Shown here piece by piece: positions 57,157-64,000 of a DNA stretch of 64,000 nucleotides. The notes below the pieces were generated by a model that saw nothing but the letters and a program-made list of their open reading frames with translations, was not told where the DNA came from and made no database searches. This stretch comes from JBFLXB01 sp964570625 (lineage in GTDB: Bacteria; Nitrospirota; Nitrospiria; 2-01-FULL-66-17), in assembly GCA_964570625.1 (NCBI GenBank), contig CAZMYW010000023.1, positions 121,627 to 185,626 of the forward strand, in the 5' to 3' direction. How positions within the stretch are numbered: position 1 is the stretch's first letter; each line of letters begins with the position of its first letter. Both the position numbers and the translations under genes were made by a program.

Positions 57157-57193
57157 ACAAAAAGAAACCGCCACCTGTGACGGTGGCGGTTTC
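57157..57193 (-). terminator. Intrinsic terminator downstream of the cupredoxin gene
   Basis: Perfect 12-bp stem GAAACCGCCACC/GGTGGCGGTTTC with a 6-nt loop (57164-57193). Read on the minus strand it is followed by TTTTTG (57163-57158). It lies about 70 nt after the cupredoxin stop and before the lipoprotein gene. Confidence 0.85.
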
Positions 57194-57265
57194 TATGGAG
57201 GGCTTGGCTTCAGCCAACTATGGAGAACAAAAACGATACTTAATTACTAAAGAGCGTCCCTATAT

Positions 57266-57637
57266 TCAGGGCTCCACAACCACCGTGCCCGACATCCCGA
57301 GGTGGATCGCGCAGAAATACGGATAGGTCCCGGGAGCCGTAAACGCGTGCGAATAGTTGCTCTCCGGTTCGAGGAGCTGGTGAAACTCCAAGTCCTCCAC
57401 CGACCTGGCAACCGGCCTCGCCATGGGACCGGACGAGGTCAGGAAGTGCTCGACGTTGTCGCGATTACTCCAGGTCACCCGATCACCCGCGTGAATCGTG
57501 GTGACGTGCGGGCTGAACACTCCCGGCTCGATCACAATCGTCGAATCGCCGGCGTGTGCGTCCGAAACAGGCATGAACGGAAACACGACGGAGACGGCCA
57601 GCGCGGCCAGCACAACTATCAACCGTGAATTCATCAT
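57266..57637 (-). CDS. Periplasmic cupredoxin (plastocyanin/amicyanin-like)
   Basis: Exported blue-copper-type protein of 123 residues. A signal peptide (LIVVLAALAVSVVFPF, cleavage near AHA-G) precedes a single cupredoxin domain. Type-1 copper ligands are visible: His64 in NVEHFLTSS, Cys109, His112 and Met115 in YFCAIHLGMSG. It probably carries electrons in the periplasm. The ATG at 57637 has GGAGGATTG before it; a TTG (57640) and a second ATG (57634) adjoin. It is followed by a strong intrinsic terminator, so it forms its own transcription unit. Confidence 0.88.
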   Translation of the reverse strand: MMNSRLIVVLAALAVSVVFPFMPVSDAHAGDSTIVIEPGVFSPHVTTIHAGDRVTWSNRDNVEHFLTSSGPMARPVARSVEDLEFHQLLEPESNYSHAFTAPGTYPYFCAIHLGMSGTVVVEP

Positions 57638-57856
57638 CAATCCTCCCGAGTAGAAGGGCGCTGCCCAGCCCGACCGGCCTTGGCTAGACGCCTACCCGGA
57701 GGACCAGACGGTTCGGCCCATTATTCCGATTCGGTACCTCAGAATGCCCTCGTCGGTTTGCTCTTTTTCGTGCACATGTCAGGGACCAGCCCTCTTGCAC
57801 GCCTTCTAATGACTGCGCTAAGCTTCGCCTCCTCATCATTATAAGGAGAGGTCACT

Positions 57857-58820
57857 ATGCGTCTGTTGTTACTGCCCGTACTCATACTGGTCCTCGAGCG
57901 GTGGCCAAGCCGCAGAACCTAAATCTGTACTGGATCTGCTCAATCGCGTCCCCGATCCTCCGGCAACCGCGCAGGACGCGGTAACGTGGTTCGATAAAGA
58001 TGCCAAGCTCATCCATCCAGGATTACTGGCCTTGAAGGCGGACATCCAAACCAACAGACAGTTGGCTGAAATGGTCTTGAAATCGGCGCAATTATCCGGC
58101 GGTGTGATGTCAATGACACCGGCCACGCAAGGCATGGCGGACGTGGCCATCGACGTGGAGCGCATGAAACGAGACCCGGTCTATGCCAAGGAGATCCAGC
58201 AGAAGGTTCAGAAGATGTCGCCGCAAGAGCAGATGGCTTTCTCAAAAAAGCTGATGGAGCCTCAGAACCAGGCCGCGCAACAAGATGTCCAGGCCATGAC
58301 GCAAGAAACTCCGGCCGTGCAAGCCGCGGTGGATGCCGTCACGAACTGGCCGCAGCAACAGATGGCCCGGGCATCGGCCAATGCCGCCATAGCCAGAGAG
58401 ATGGACCAGCTCGCCCAGCGCGCGGTTCAGAAACCATTTCCCATTCAGCGACCCAGCATGGACTACGACTCCATCGCCTGCGACGATTACTGCCAGGGGC
58501 AATGGAAGGTCTACGGCGAAAAGCTCTGGCCGCTGGTCCTCGCCCGGGAAACCGACATACTCCTCGGACGTCGCGCCGCGCTGCAACGCGACCGGGAGAA
58601 CCTCTTAGGCGTCATCCAAGAAGGCAACCAACACCTCATGGCCACGCAATACGGCGCAGCCGCCAGAAGTGAGAGCAACCGGGTGTCGATCGTCGGGTAC
58701 CATCAGGGATTGCTCGGAGAGGTGGACCGATTGATCGATCAAACGGAAACGGCGGCCAAGCGCGCAGCGTTTGTGGTGAATGGCGGCGTGGAGAAGTTTT
58801 TTATCGGATTGAGTCGTTGA
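57857..58820 (+). pseudogene. Exported helical protein gene interrupted by a one-base frameshift
   Basis: An excellent Shine-Dalgarno (AAGGAGAGG) precedes ATG 57857, which opens a signal-peptide-like MRLLLLPVLILVL. That frame stops after 21 codons (57920-57922). A +1 shift at about 57893-57897 leads into a long frame, SSGGQAAEPKSVLDLLNRVP, then open to 58820. The downstream part (ADIQTNRQLAEMVLKSAQLS, coiled-coil-like QQDVQAMTQETPAVQ, and a CDDYC pair) is helical and unrecognised. Translation could only restart at weak codons such as TTG 58032. Either a real mutation or an assembly error; total length fits one missing or extra base. Confidence 0.65.
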
Positions 58821-58824
58821 TGCG

Positions 58825-59736
58825 TTATCTGTAGCCGGTTACGTCGGCTGGTTTGCCTGCGTCCTGAACTTCGACGAGGTACCTCCAGGCATCGGGTTGG
58901 CTGCCGTCGAGATCAGTGAAGCCGTAGACCTTCGCCAGCTGCCCGCTGGATAGCGACTTGCCGTTCCAGCGCGACACGTCGGGATCTTGTGCCAGCGCCG
59001 CGACGGCCCGGCCCACGAGCGCTGGGCTCTCGGAAATCGCGAAGTGCGGCACGCGCGTGGTCGCCTCACGCCAGTTCGCTTCGGTGACGCCGAACTCCTC
59101 GAGCATGAATTCTGACCGCAGCCAACCCGGAGTGAGCGACACGGCGGTCGCGCCGTACGGCCGCAACTCGCGCGCCAGCGCAAATGCCATGCGATTCACC
59201 GACGCCTTGGCCAGGTCGTAGAAGAAAGAGACCCGATAGTTGGTCGCGTTGTACTCGTCAGTCCCGTCAGTCACTTCGACAAGCAGGCCTCCCGGCCTCT
59301 TGATGAGCAGCGGTATCGCGAAGTGGCTGGTGATCGCGTGCGTCTCCACGCCCAAGCGCAATGTGCGCAGCCCAGTATCCAAAGAGGATTCCCAGACTGA
59401 TTTGTTCCACTCCATCTTGGTAGTTCCCCAGATATCGTTCACCAGAACGTGTAGCACGCCCTGTTCGCTTTCGATGCGAGTCACCAGCGCGCGCACCTGG
59501 TCGGGAACAAGATGGTCGACCCGGACCGCGATCCCGCGGCCGCCGGCCTCATCCACCAGAGCCGCAGTCTCTTCGATCGTCTCCGGGCGGTTCATTTCCG
59601 ATCGCTCGGACCCACTCGTTCGCCCGGTAACGTAGACGGTCGCTCCCGCCGCACCGAGTTGCACCGCGATCCCTCGCCCCGCTCCCCGGGTCGCTCCAGC
59701 GACCAATGCCACTTTTCCCTTAAGCCCTTGGCTCAT
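58825..59736 (-). CDS. Short-chain dehydrogenase/reductase
   Basis: NAD(P)-dependent oxidoreductase of the SDR superfamily. The 303-residue protein has the cofactor motif VAGATRGAGRGIAVQL (about 12-27), the VLVNDIWG equivalent of NNAG (about 103-110) and the catalytic Tyr-x-x-x-Lys in YDLAKASVNRMAFALA (about 180-195). A C-terminal extension (from about 245) is longer than in classical SDRs. NNAG is altered to NDIW, typical of a subgroup of SDRs of unknown substrate. It ends 4 nt from the convergent frameshifted gene and lies 9 nt downstream of the DUF1801 gene. Confidence 0.88.
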   Translation of the reverse strand: MSQGLKGKVALVAGATRGAGRGIAVQLGAAGATVYVTGRTSGSERSEMNRPETIEETAALVDEAGGRGIAVRVDHLVPDQVRALVTRIESEQGVLHVLVNDIWGTTKMEWNKSVWESSLDTGLRTLRLGVETHAITSHFAIPLLIKRPGGLLVEVTDGTDEYNATNYRVSFFYDLAKASVNRMAFALARELRPYGATAVSLTPGWLRSEFMLEEFGVTEANWREATTRVPHFAISESPALVGRAVAALAQDPDVSRWNGKSLSSGQLAKVYGFTDLDGSQPDAWRYLVEVQDAGKPADVTGYR

Positions 59737-59745
59737 CGTTTGCTC

Positions 59746-60189
59746 TTACTTTTTCCGTCTTGCTTCTGCTCTTTCCAAATTTTCTTTGACTCTCACCTTC
59801 ACAATTTTGCTGATCAGGGCGTACGGAATAGGTTTGTCGAGTGGAAACCTCAAGTTCCCCTTTGCACCCGCATAAACGGATATCGTCTTCATGAACTTCT
59901 CATCCCCCTTTGCCGGAGGATAAAACCCGATATGCTTGTTGAAGGCAGCGAAATAAACCAAATGACCTTTTAGCGTGAAGGTCGGAATGTGATATTTGAT
60001 TGCTTCTTCTGCCTCAGGTGCCGCTTTTCTAATCGTCATCCTTATTTGTTCTAAAATTTTCTGAACATCATTGGGGAAGCCCGCAATATACTTATCAATG
60101 TCTTTGGGTGCTTTCAAGGACCGACTGGGGTCAGACTTGACTTGTTGACTTTTTCGCGACCGAACGCGTGACCGCTCGGCCGTGCTCAA
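59746..60189 (-). CDS. DUF1801 (YdhG-like) protein
   Basis: Small protein of unknown function. The 147-residue sequence has a basic N terminus (ERSRVRSRKSQQVKSDPSRS), then the DUF1801 core: DIDKYIAGFPNDVQKILEQI, IRKAAPEAEEAIKYHIPTFT, LVYFAAFNKHIGFYP and a C-terminal FPLDKPIPYALISKIVKVRV. The family is related in fold to Fra/YdhG iron-chaperone-like proteins, but its role is not established. GC content is clearly lower than in the neighbouring genes, suggesting acquisition. The start ATG overlaps the PEBP stop by 4 bp. Confidence 0.85.
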   Translation of the reverse strand: MSTAERSRVRSRKSQQVKSDPSRSLKAPKDIDKYIAGFPNDVQKILEQIRMTIRKAAPEAEEAIKYHIPTFTLKGHLVYFAAFNKHIGFYPPAKGDEKFMKTISVYAGAKGNLRFPLDKPIPYALISKIVKVRVKENLERAEARRKK

Positions 60190-60734
60190 CGGCCGTATGT
60201 AGCCGTGAACGAGGCCTTGCCTAGACTATTCTGGCCCAGATAAAAGCCCACCATCGCCCCGCTGGCCTCGGCCTTGAGCGGTAGTTGATCCACTTTCAAA
60301 GCGTGCACGGTAAAGATGTACCGATGCGGTTTGTCACCCTGCGGCGGACAGGGACCGCCGTAACCCGGCGCGCCGAAATCCGTCATGCTTTGGATACTGC
60401 CTTTCGGCGCCAACCCACTGTCAACCTTGCCTGCATTGGCGGGAAGTTTATTGACTGATGCCGGGATGTTGAAGACGAGCCAGTGCCACCACCCGCTGCC
60501 GGTCGGGGCGTCGGGATCGTAGACCGTCACGGCGAAGCTCTTGGTATCTTTGGGCGCGTTCTCCCAAGTGAGCTCCGGGGAGATGTTGGTTCCGGAGCAG
60601 CCGAAGCCGTTGAAGACCTGCTCGTTTCCGATGGTGCCTTTATCTTTCACCACCAGGCTGGAGACACGAAACTCCGCGGCAAACGCTGGGACCGCCACGA
60701 GGACCATGAGTAGGGATAACCAGATTCGAGCCAT
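60186..60734 (-). CDS. PEBP-like (YbhB/YbcL, Raf kinase inhibitor-like) exported protein
   Basis: Phosphatidylethanolamine-binding-protein fold. The 182-residue protein starts with a signal peptide (MARIWLSLLMVLVAVPAFA, cleavage before AEF). It has NGFGCSGTNISPELTWENAP, VTVYDPDAPTGSGWWHWLVF and GYGGPCPPQGDKPHRYIFTV, the anion-binding signature strings of bacterial YbhB/YbcL. Function in bacteria is unclear; ligand binding in the periplasm is likely. A GGAG-containing stretch lies before the ATG. It is coupled to the DUF1801 gene by a 4-bp overlap. Confidence 0.9.
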   Translation of the reverse strand: MARIWLSLLMVLVAVPAFAAEFRVSSLVVKDKGTIGNEQVFNGFGCSGTNISPELTWENAPKDTKSFAVTVYDPDAPTGSGWWHWLVFNIPASVNKLPANAGKVDSGLAPKGSIQSMTDFGAPGYGGPCPPQGDKPHRYIFTVHALKVDQLPLKAEASGAMVGFYLGQNSLGKASFTATYGR

Positions 60735-60892
60735 CTTCTGCTCCTTTTAAAGGGGGTGACTGTCAGACGTCCCTGTTGACCTGTTGAAGATGCGCGTGAG
60801 CCAGACCGTGCATGGACTGACCTTCTGAGTTGGAGTGGTGGGGAACGGCGCTTACCCTAGCACAGCCGGGAACGGCGTTCAAGCATTCGAGA

Positions 60893-60922
60893 TTGACAGC
60901 CGCTCCGTGCGGGTGTTACAGG
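60893..60922 (+). promoter_or_regulatory. Promoter of the TPR gene, apparently leaderless
   Basis: Perfect TTGACA (60893-60898), an 18-nt spacer and TACAGG (60917-60922), 6 nt before the ATG at 60929. No Shine-Dalgarno is present. Confidence 0.55.
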
Positions 60923-60928
60923 CTCAGT

Positions 60929-61696
60929 ATGTCGAGTGATCCGGATCTTGTGTATCAAGAGCCCTCCCCGGCGTTTCGTCGCGGCGAGATCTTTTGGCAC
61001 CGGGGGCAGCGCGAAGCCGCACGACGGTGTTTTGAAGAGGCGTTGACCCAGGAGCGCAAGCGGGCGGAGCCGGAGCGAATCATGTCGGTGTTGTTGAGTT
61101 TAGGCAGCGTGCATGCTGCGCTGGAAGATCGGGATGCGGCGCGCGGATGTTTTCAAGAAATTCTGGCGCTGCAGCTGGAGCAGCCGGATGCCAAGGTCGC
61201 AGGGCAGGCGCTGGTGAACCTCGGCAACCTGACGCGTGAGGCGGGTGAGCACGAGCGGGCGCGGGCCTTTTATCTTGAAGCGCTCGATCTTTTGAAGCCG
61301 TTGAATGATACGAAGTCCCTCGGGATTCTGTATTGCAACGTCGGGCTGTTGGACCTGGACGCTGGGAATCTGGATGACGCGATCACGGCGCTCAAAACCG
61401 CGATCGACTTTCACAAACGCTCGGGCTTCGAAGAAGGGTTGGCGGGCACGTGGGGCCAGCTCGGGCGGGCGTTTCTCCAAACAGGCAAGCTGGACAAGGC
61501 TGAGACGTGTTTTAACTTCTCGTCCAGTCACTTCATCAGCCTGGGCGATCCCGCGGGCGAAGCCGAGGCGTTGCGCGGGCTGGTCTTGGTCTACGAAGCC
61601 AAAGGTGATGCGGAGCTGGTGACGCGCTGCCGCGAGCGGATCGCAGAGCTTCAGACGCGGTATGGGCTCCCGGGCGACGCTCCGGCGCCGCCCTAA
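60929..61696 (+). CDS. Tetratricopeptide-repeat protein
   Basis: The 255-residue protein is built of about six TPR-like hairpins: RRGEIFWHRGQREAARRCFE, SLGSVHAALEDRDAARGCFQ, NLGNLTREAGEHERARAFYL, CNVGLLDLDAGNLDDAITAL and WGQLGRAFLQTGKLDKAETC. No signal peptide, so it is a presumed cytoplasmic scaffold. It is similar in size and repeat type to the TPR protein at 34701-35477, so a paralogous pair is likely. The start at ATG 60929 is set by the promoter just upstream. It converges on the RND pump gene with a 1-nt gap. Confidence 0.8.
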   Translation: MSSDPDLVYQEPSPAFRRGEIFWHRGQREAARRCFEEALTQERKRAEPERIMSVLLSLGSVHAALEDRDAARGCFQEILALQLEQPDAKVAGQALVNLGNLTREAGEHERARAFYLEALDLLKPLNDTKSLGILYCNVGLLDLDAGNLDDAITALKTAIDFHKRSGFEEGLAGTWGQLGRAFLQTGKLDKAETCFNFSSSHFISLGDPAGEAEALRGLVLVYEAKGDAELVTRCRERIAELQTRYGLPGDAPAPP

Positions 61697-61697
61697 G

Positions 61698-64000
61698 TCA
61701 GATCTCGAGCCTGGTTCCGACTCCCGCCCCGTCGCCGTTGCCAGCCATCGACTGCATTTCGACCTCCGGAGCCGCTGGCGTACCGGGTTGGCTCCGCCGC
61801 GGTTTCGCCAGCCTGCTGCGCAACAGCACGTAGAAGACCGGTGTGAGGTTCAAACCAAAAACGGTCACGCCGATCATTCCGGTAAACACCGCAACGCCCA
61901 TGGCTTCGCGCATCTCCGCGCCCGCGCCGAAGGAGAACACCAAGGGCAGGACGCCGGCGATGAACGCGATGGACGTCATCAGAATCGGCCGCAAACGCAG
62001 GCGCGCCGCTTCTTTGGCGGCCTCCACCACGCCCATGCCGCGCTCTTCCAACTCACGGGCAAATTCGACGATCAGGATCGCGTTCTTGCAGGCTAGGCCC
62101 ACCAGTACGATGAAGCCGATCTGGGTGAAGATGTTGTTGTCGCCGCCCTTGCCGATGTGGCCGAACAGCCACACGCCGCCGATGGCGGAGAGCAGGCCCA
62201 TGGGCACGATCATCACCACCGCGAGAGGTAAGGTCCAGCTCTCGTACAGCGCCGCCAGCACCAGAAACGCCAGCAGCACGCAGAGTGGAAAGATGAACAA
62301 GGTCGTATCGCCGGCCAGGATTTGCTGGTAGGTGAGGTCGGTCCACGCGAACGTAAGACCGTTGGGCAGATTCTCGCGCGCCAACTTCTCCATCATCGCC
62401 TGCGCCTGCCCGGAGCTGACGCCGGGCGCGGCCGCGCCGTTCACGTCGGCGGCGAGATAGCCGTTGTAGCGAATGGCGCGATCCGGTCCGTAGCTCGGCT
62501 CGATCTTCATCAGCGAACCGAGCGGCACCATTTCGCCCGCGCTGTTCCGCGTCTTGAACTGCGCGATGTCTTCCGGCTTCTGCCGGAACTGGGCGTCCGC
62601 CTGGGCGATGACCTGGTAGGTGCGGCCGAAGCGGTTGAAGTCGTTCACGTACATCGAGCCCAAATAGATCTGCAGGGTCTCGAAGACGTCGGTGACCGCC
62701 ACGCCTTGCTGCTTGGCTTTGACGCGGTCCACGTCCGCGAACAGCTGCGGCACGTTGATCTGCACGCTGCTGTAGGTCTGATAGGGGTTGATGACTCCCG
62801 ACATCCGCGCCTTGTTGAGCAGGTTCTGGGTGTGCTGGTACAGCTCCTCGATACCCAGATCGCCCCGATCCTCCACCATCATCTTGAACCCGCCGCTGGA
62901 CCCGAGGCCCAGGATGGGCGGCGGCGGGAGCACGAAGACAAAGCCGTCCTGGATGCCCCCGAGTTGCTGGTTGAGCGCGCCCGCGATGGCCGGGGCCGAC
63001 ATGCCGGGGCCTGTGCGCTCCTTGAAGGGCCTGAGGGGCAAGAAGACGATGCCGGCGTTGGGCGCGTTGGAGAAGCCGCTGATGGACAGGCCCGGGAACG
63101 CGACCGCATTCTCCACGCCCGGCTGTTCCATCGCGATGGCCGACATGCGGCGGATGACGTCTTCGGTGCGGTCCAGCGACGACGCATCGGGCAATTGCGC
63201 GACGCCGATGAGATAGGCCTTGTCCTGTTCCGGTACGTATCCGCCTGGCACCAGGTTGAAGAAGAACGCGGTGGCCCCGATCAGCACCACGTAGACGATC
63301 ATGGCGATGCTCTTGTGCCCCAGGATGGTCCCCAGCCCGCGGTGGTAACTTTGGGATCGGTTGACGAAGAGCCAGTTGAACGGCCGGAACACCCAACCAA
63401 GGGACCGGTCCATCAGCTTGGTCAACCAGTCCTTGGGCGCATCATGGCTCTTCAGCAGCAATGCTGCGAGCGCGGGCGACAGGGTCAGCGAGTTGAACGC
63501 TGAAATCACCGTGGAGATGGCGATGGTCAGGGCGAACTGGCGATAGAACTGGCCCGTGAGACCGCTCACGAACGCGATGGGAATAAACACCGCGCATAGC
63601 ACAAGCGCAATGGCGATGATCGGCCCGCTCACTTCCTGCATGGCCTTATAGGTCGCATCGCGCGGAGAGAGGCCCAACCCGATATTGCGCTCGACGTTCT
63701 CCACCACGACGATGGCGTCGTCGACCACGATGCCGATCGACAAGACCAGTCCAAAGAGGGACAGCGCATTGATGGAAAAGCCAAAGGGCAACATCAAGGC
63801 GAAGGTGCCCACGACGGACACCGGCACGGCCAGCAGCGGAATGATCGAGGCGCGCCAGGTCTGCAGGAACAGGATCACCACCAGCACTACCAGCAGCACC
63901 GCGATGATCAGCGTTTCAACAACCGCCTTGATCGAATCGCGCACGAAGACGGTCGGGTCGTACACAATCGAGTAGTCGACGCCCTGCGGGAAACCCTTCT
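61698..64000 (-). CDS. RND efflux pump inner-membrane permease, HAE1 family (partial, 5' end outside window)
   Basis: Proton-driven multidrug/hydrophobe exporter of the AcrB/MexF type. About 767 residues are visible; roughly 280-290 N-terminal residues lie beyond the window edge. The frame enters with FPQGVDYSIVYDPTVFVRDS, then the membrane helices TLIIAVLLVVLVVILFL and ALMLPFGFSINALSLFG. The proton-relay helix follows with DDAIVVVENVERNIGLG, then FVSGLTGQFYRQFALTIAIS, the docking/pore domains and the C-terminal helices with VVEAAKEAARLRLRPILMTS. The C-terminal tail is hydrophilic. The adaptor and TolC-like genes are presumably outside the window. Confidence 0.93.
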   Translation of the reverse strand, partial: KGFPQGVDYSIVYDPTVFVRDSIKAVVETLIIAVLLVVLVVILFLQTWRASIIPLLAVPVSVVGTFALMLPFGFSINALSLFGLVLSIGIVVDDAIVVVENVERNIGLGLSPRDATYKAMQEVSGPIIAIALVLCAVFIPIAFVSGLTGQFYRQFALTIAISTVISAFNSLTLSPALAALLLKSHDAPKDWLTKLMDRSLGWVFRPFNWLFVNRSQSYHRGLGTILGHKSIAMIVYVVLIGATAFFFNLVPGGYVPEQDKAYLIGVAQLPDASSLDRTEDVIRRMSAIAMEQPGVENAVAFPGLSISGFSNAPNAGIVFLPLRPFKERTGPGMSAPAIAGALNQQLGGIQDGFVFVLPPPPILGLGSSGGFKMMVEDRGDLGIEELYQHTQNLLNKARMSGVINPYQTYSSVQINVPQLFADVDRVKAKQQGVAVTDVFETLQIYLGSMYVNDFNRFGRTYQVIAQADAQFRQKPEDIAQFKTRNSAGEMVPLGSLMKIEPSYGPDRAIRYNGYLAADVNGAAAPGVSSGQAQAMMEKLARENLPNGLTFAWTDLTYQQILAGDTTLFIFPLCVLLAFLVLAALYESWTLPLAVVMIVPMGLLSAIGGVWLFGHIGKGGDNNIFTQIGFIVLVGLACKNAILIVEFARELEERGMGVVEAAKEAARLRLRPILMTSIAFIAGVLPLVFSFGAGAEMREAMGVAVFTGMIGVTVFGLNLTPVFYVLLRSRLAKPRRSQPGTPAAPEVEMQSMAGNGDGAGVGTRLEI

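Overview
The window looks like chromosomal DNA of a GC-rich Gram-negative bacterium. Outer-membrane-type lipoproteins, an RND efflux pump, a hopanoid-type desaturase (HpnE), a GH57 branching enzyme next to a DUF4912 gene, and the xseB-ispA-dxs run all fit Nitrospirota, Methylomirabilota (NC10) or a deltaproteobacterium-like lineage. That placement is inferred from gene content and is not certain. Most of the sequence is densely packed housekeeping genes with many 1-11 bp overlaps.

Layout. 1-3140: pyrH (3' end cut by the window edge), tsf and rpsB on the minus strand, with a divergent SpoU-class RNA methyltransferase. 3298-7947: DEAD-box helicase, then xseB-ispA-dxs. 8046-15125: lipA, glgA, DUF4912, GH57 branching enzyme and rnr, all overlapping. 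15193-18502: a decayed defence/toxin-antitoxin island (RelBE remnant, DarTG and AbiE truncated against each other, and the 3' end of a type I restriction hsdR). 18507-25446: thiamine-binding protein, glpD, moaB-like, YciI, aldo/keto reductase, thioredoxin-like, proC, LOG and a hypothetical gene. 25616-33326: double-length ThyX-like protein, gltX, tRNA-Gln, cytochrome b, DedA, OB-fold protein, cupin and hpnE. 33335-36250: thrB with two coupled genes, and a secreted protein with an HESGH motif. 36442-45001: minus-strand run gpsA, Na/Pi cotransporter, larB, larC, cation antiporter, Cache-HAMP-GAF protein, rsmA. 45174-49934: orphan Phd-type antitoxin and a two-gene beta-propeller operon. 50608-55717: AI-2E permease and two convergent GlnE-like nucleotidyltransferases, one carrying GlnD-like ACT domains. 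55771-64000: DoxX, a lipoprotein, a cupredoxin, a frameshifted periplasmic gene, SDR, DUF1801, PEBP, a TPR protein and a partial RND pump.

Most notable observations. (1) A GlnD-ACT/GlnE-nucleotidyltransferase chimera faces a one-domain GlnE. (2) All four toxin-antitoxin modules keep the antitoxin while the toxin is lost or broken. (3) A five-copy palindromic intergenic element of about 125 bp sits right behind stop codons; its outer arms differ between copies but pair within each copy. (4) Sigma-70-type promoters repeatedly place the -10 box 6-8 nt before the start codon, which predicts leaderless mRNAs. (5) A 90-bp element bounded by perfect 17-bp inverted repeats lies between tRNA-Gln and the cytochrome b gene.

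All assignments were made by reading motifs. No database search was run.
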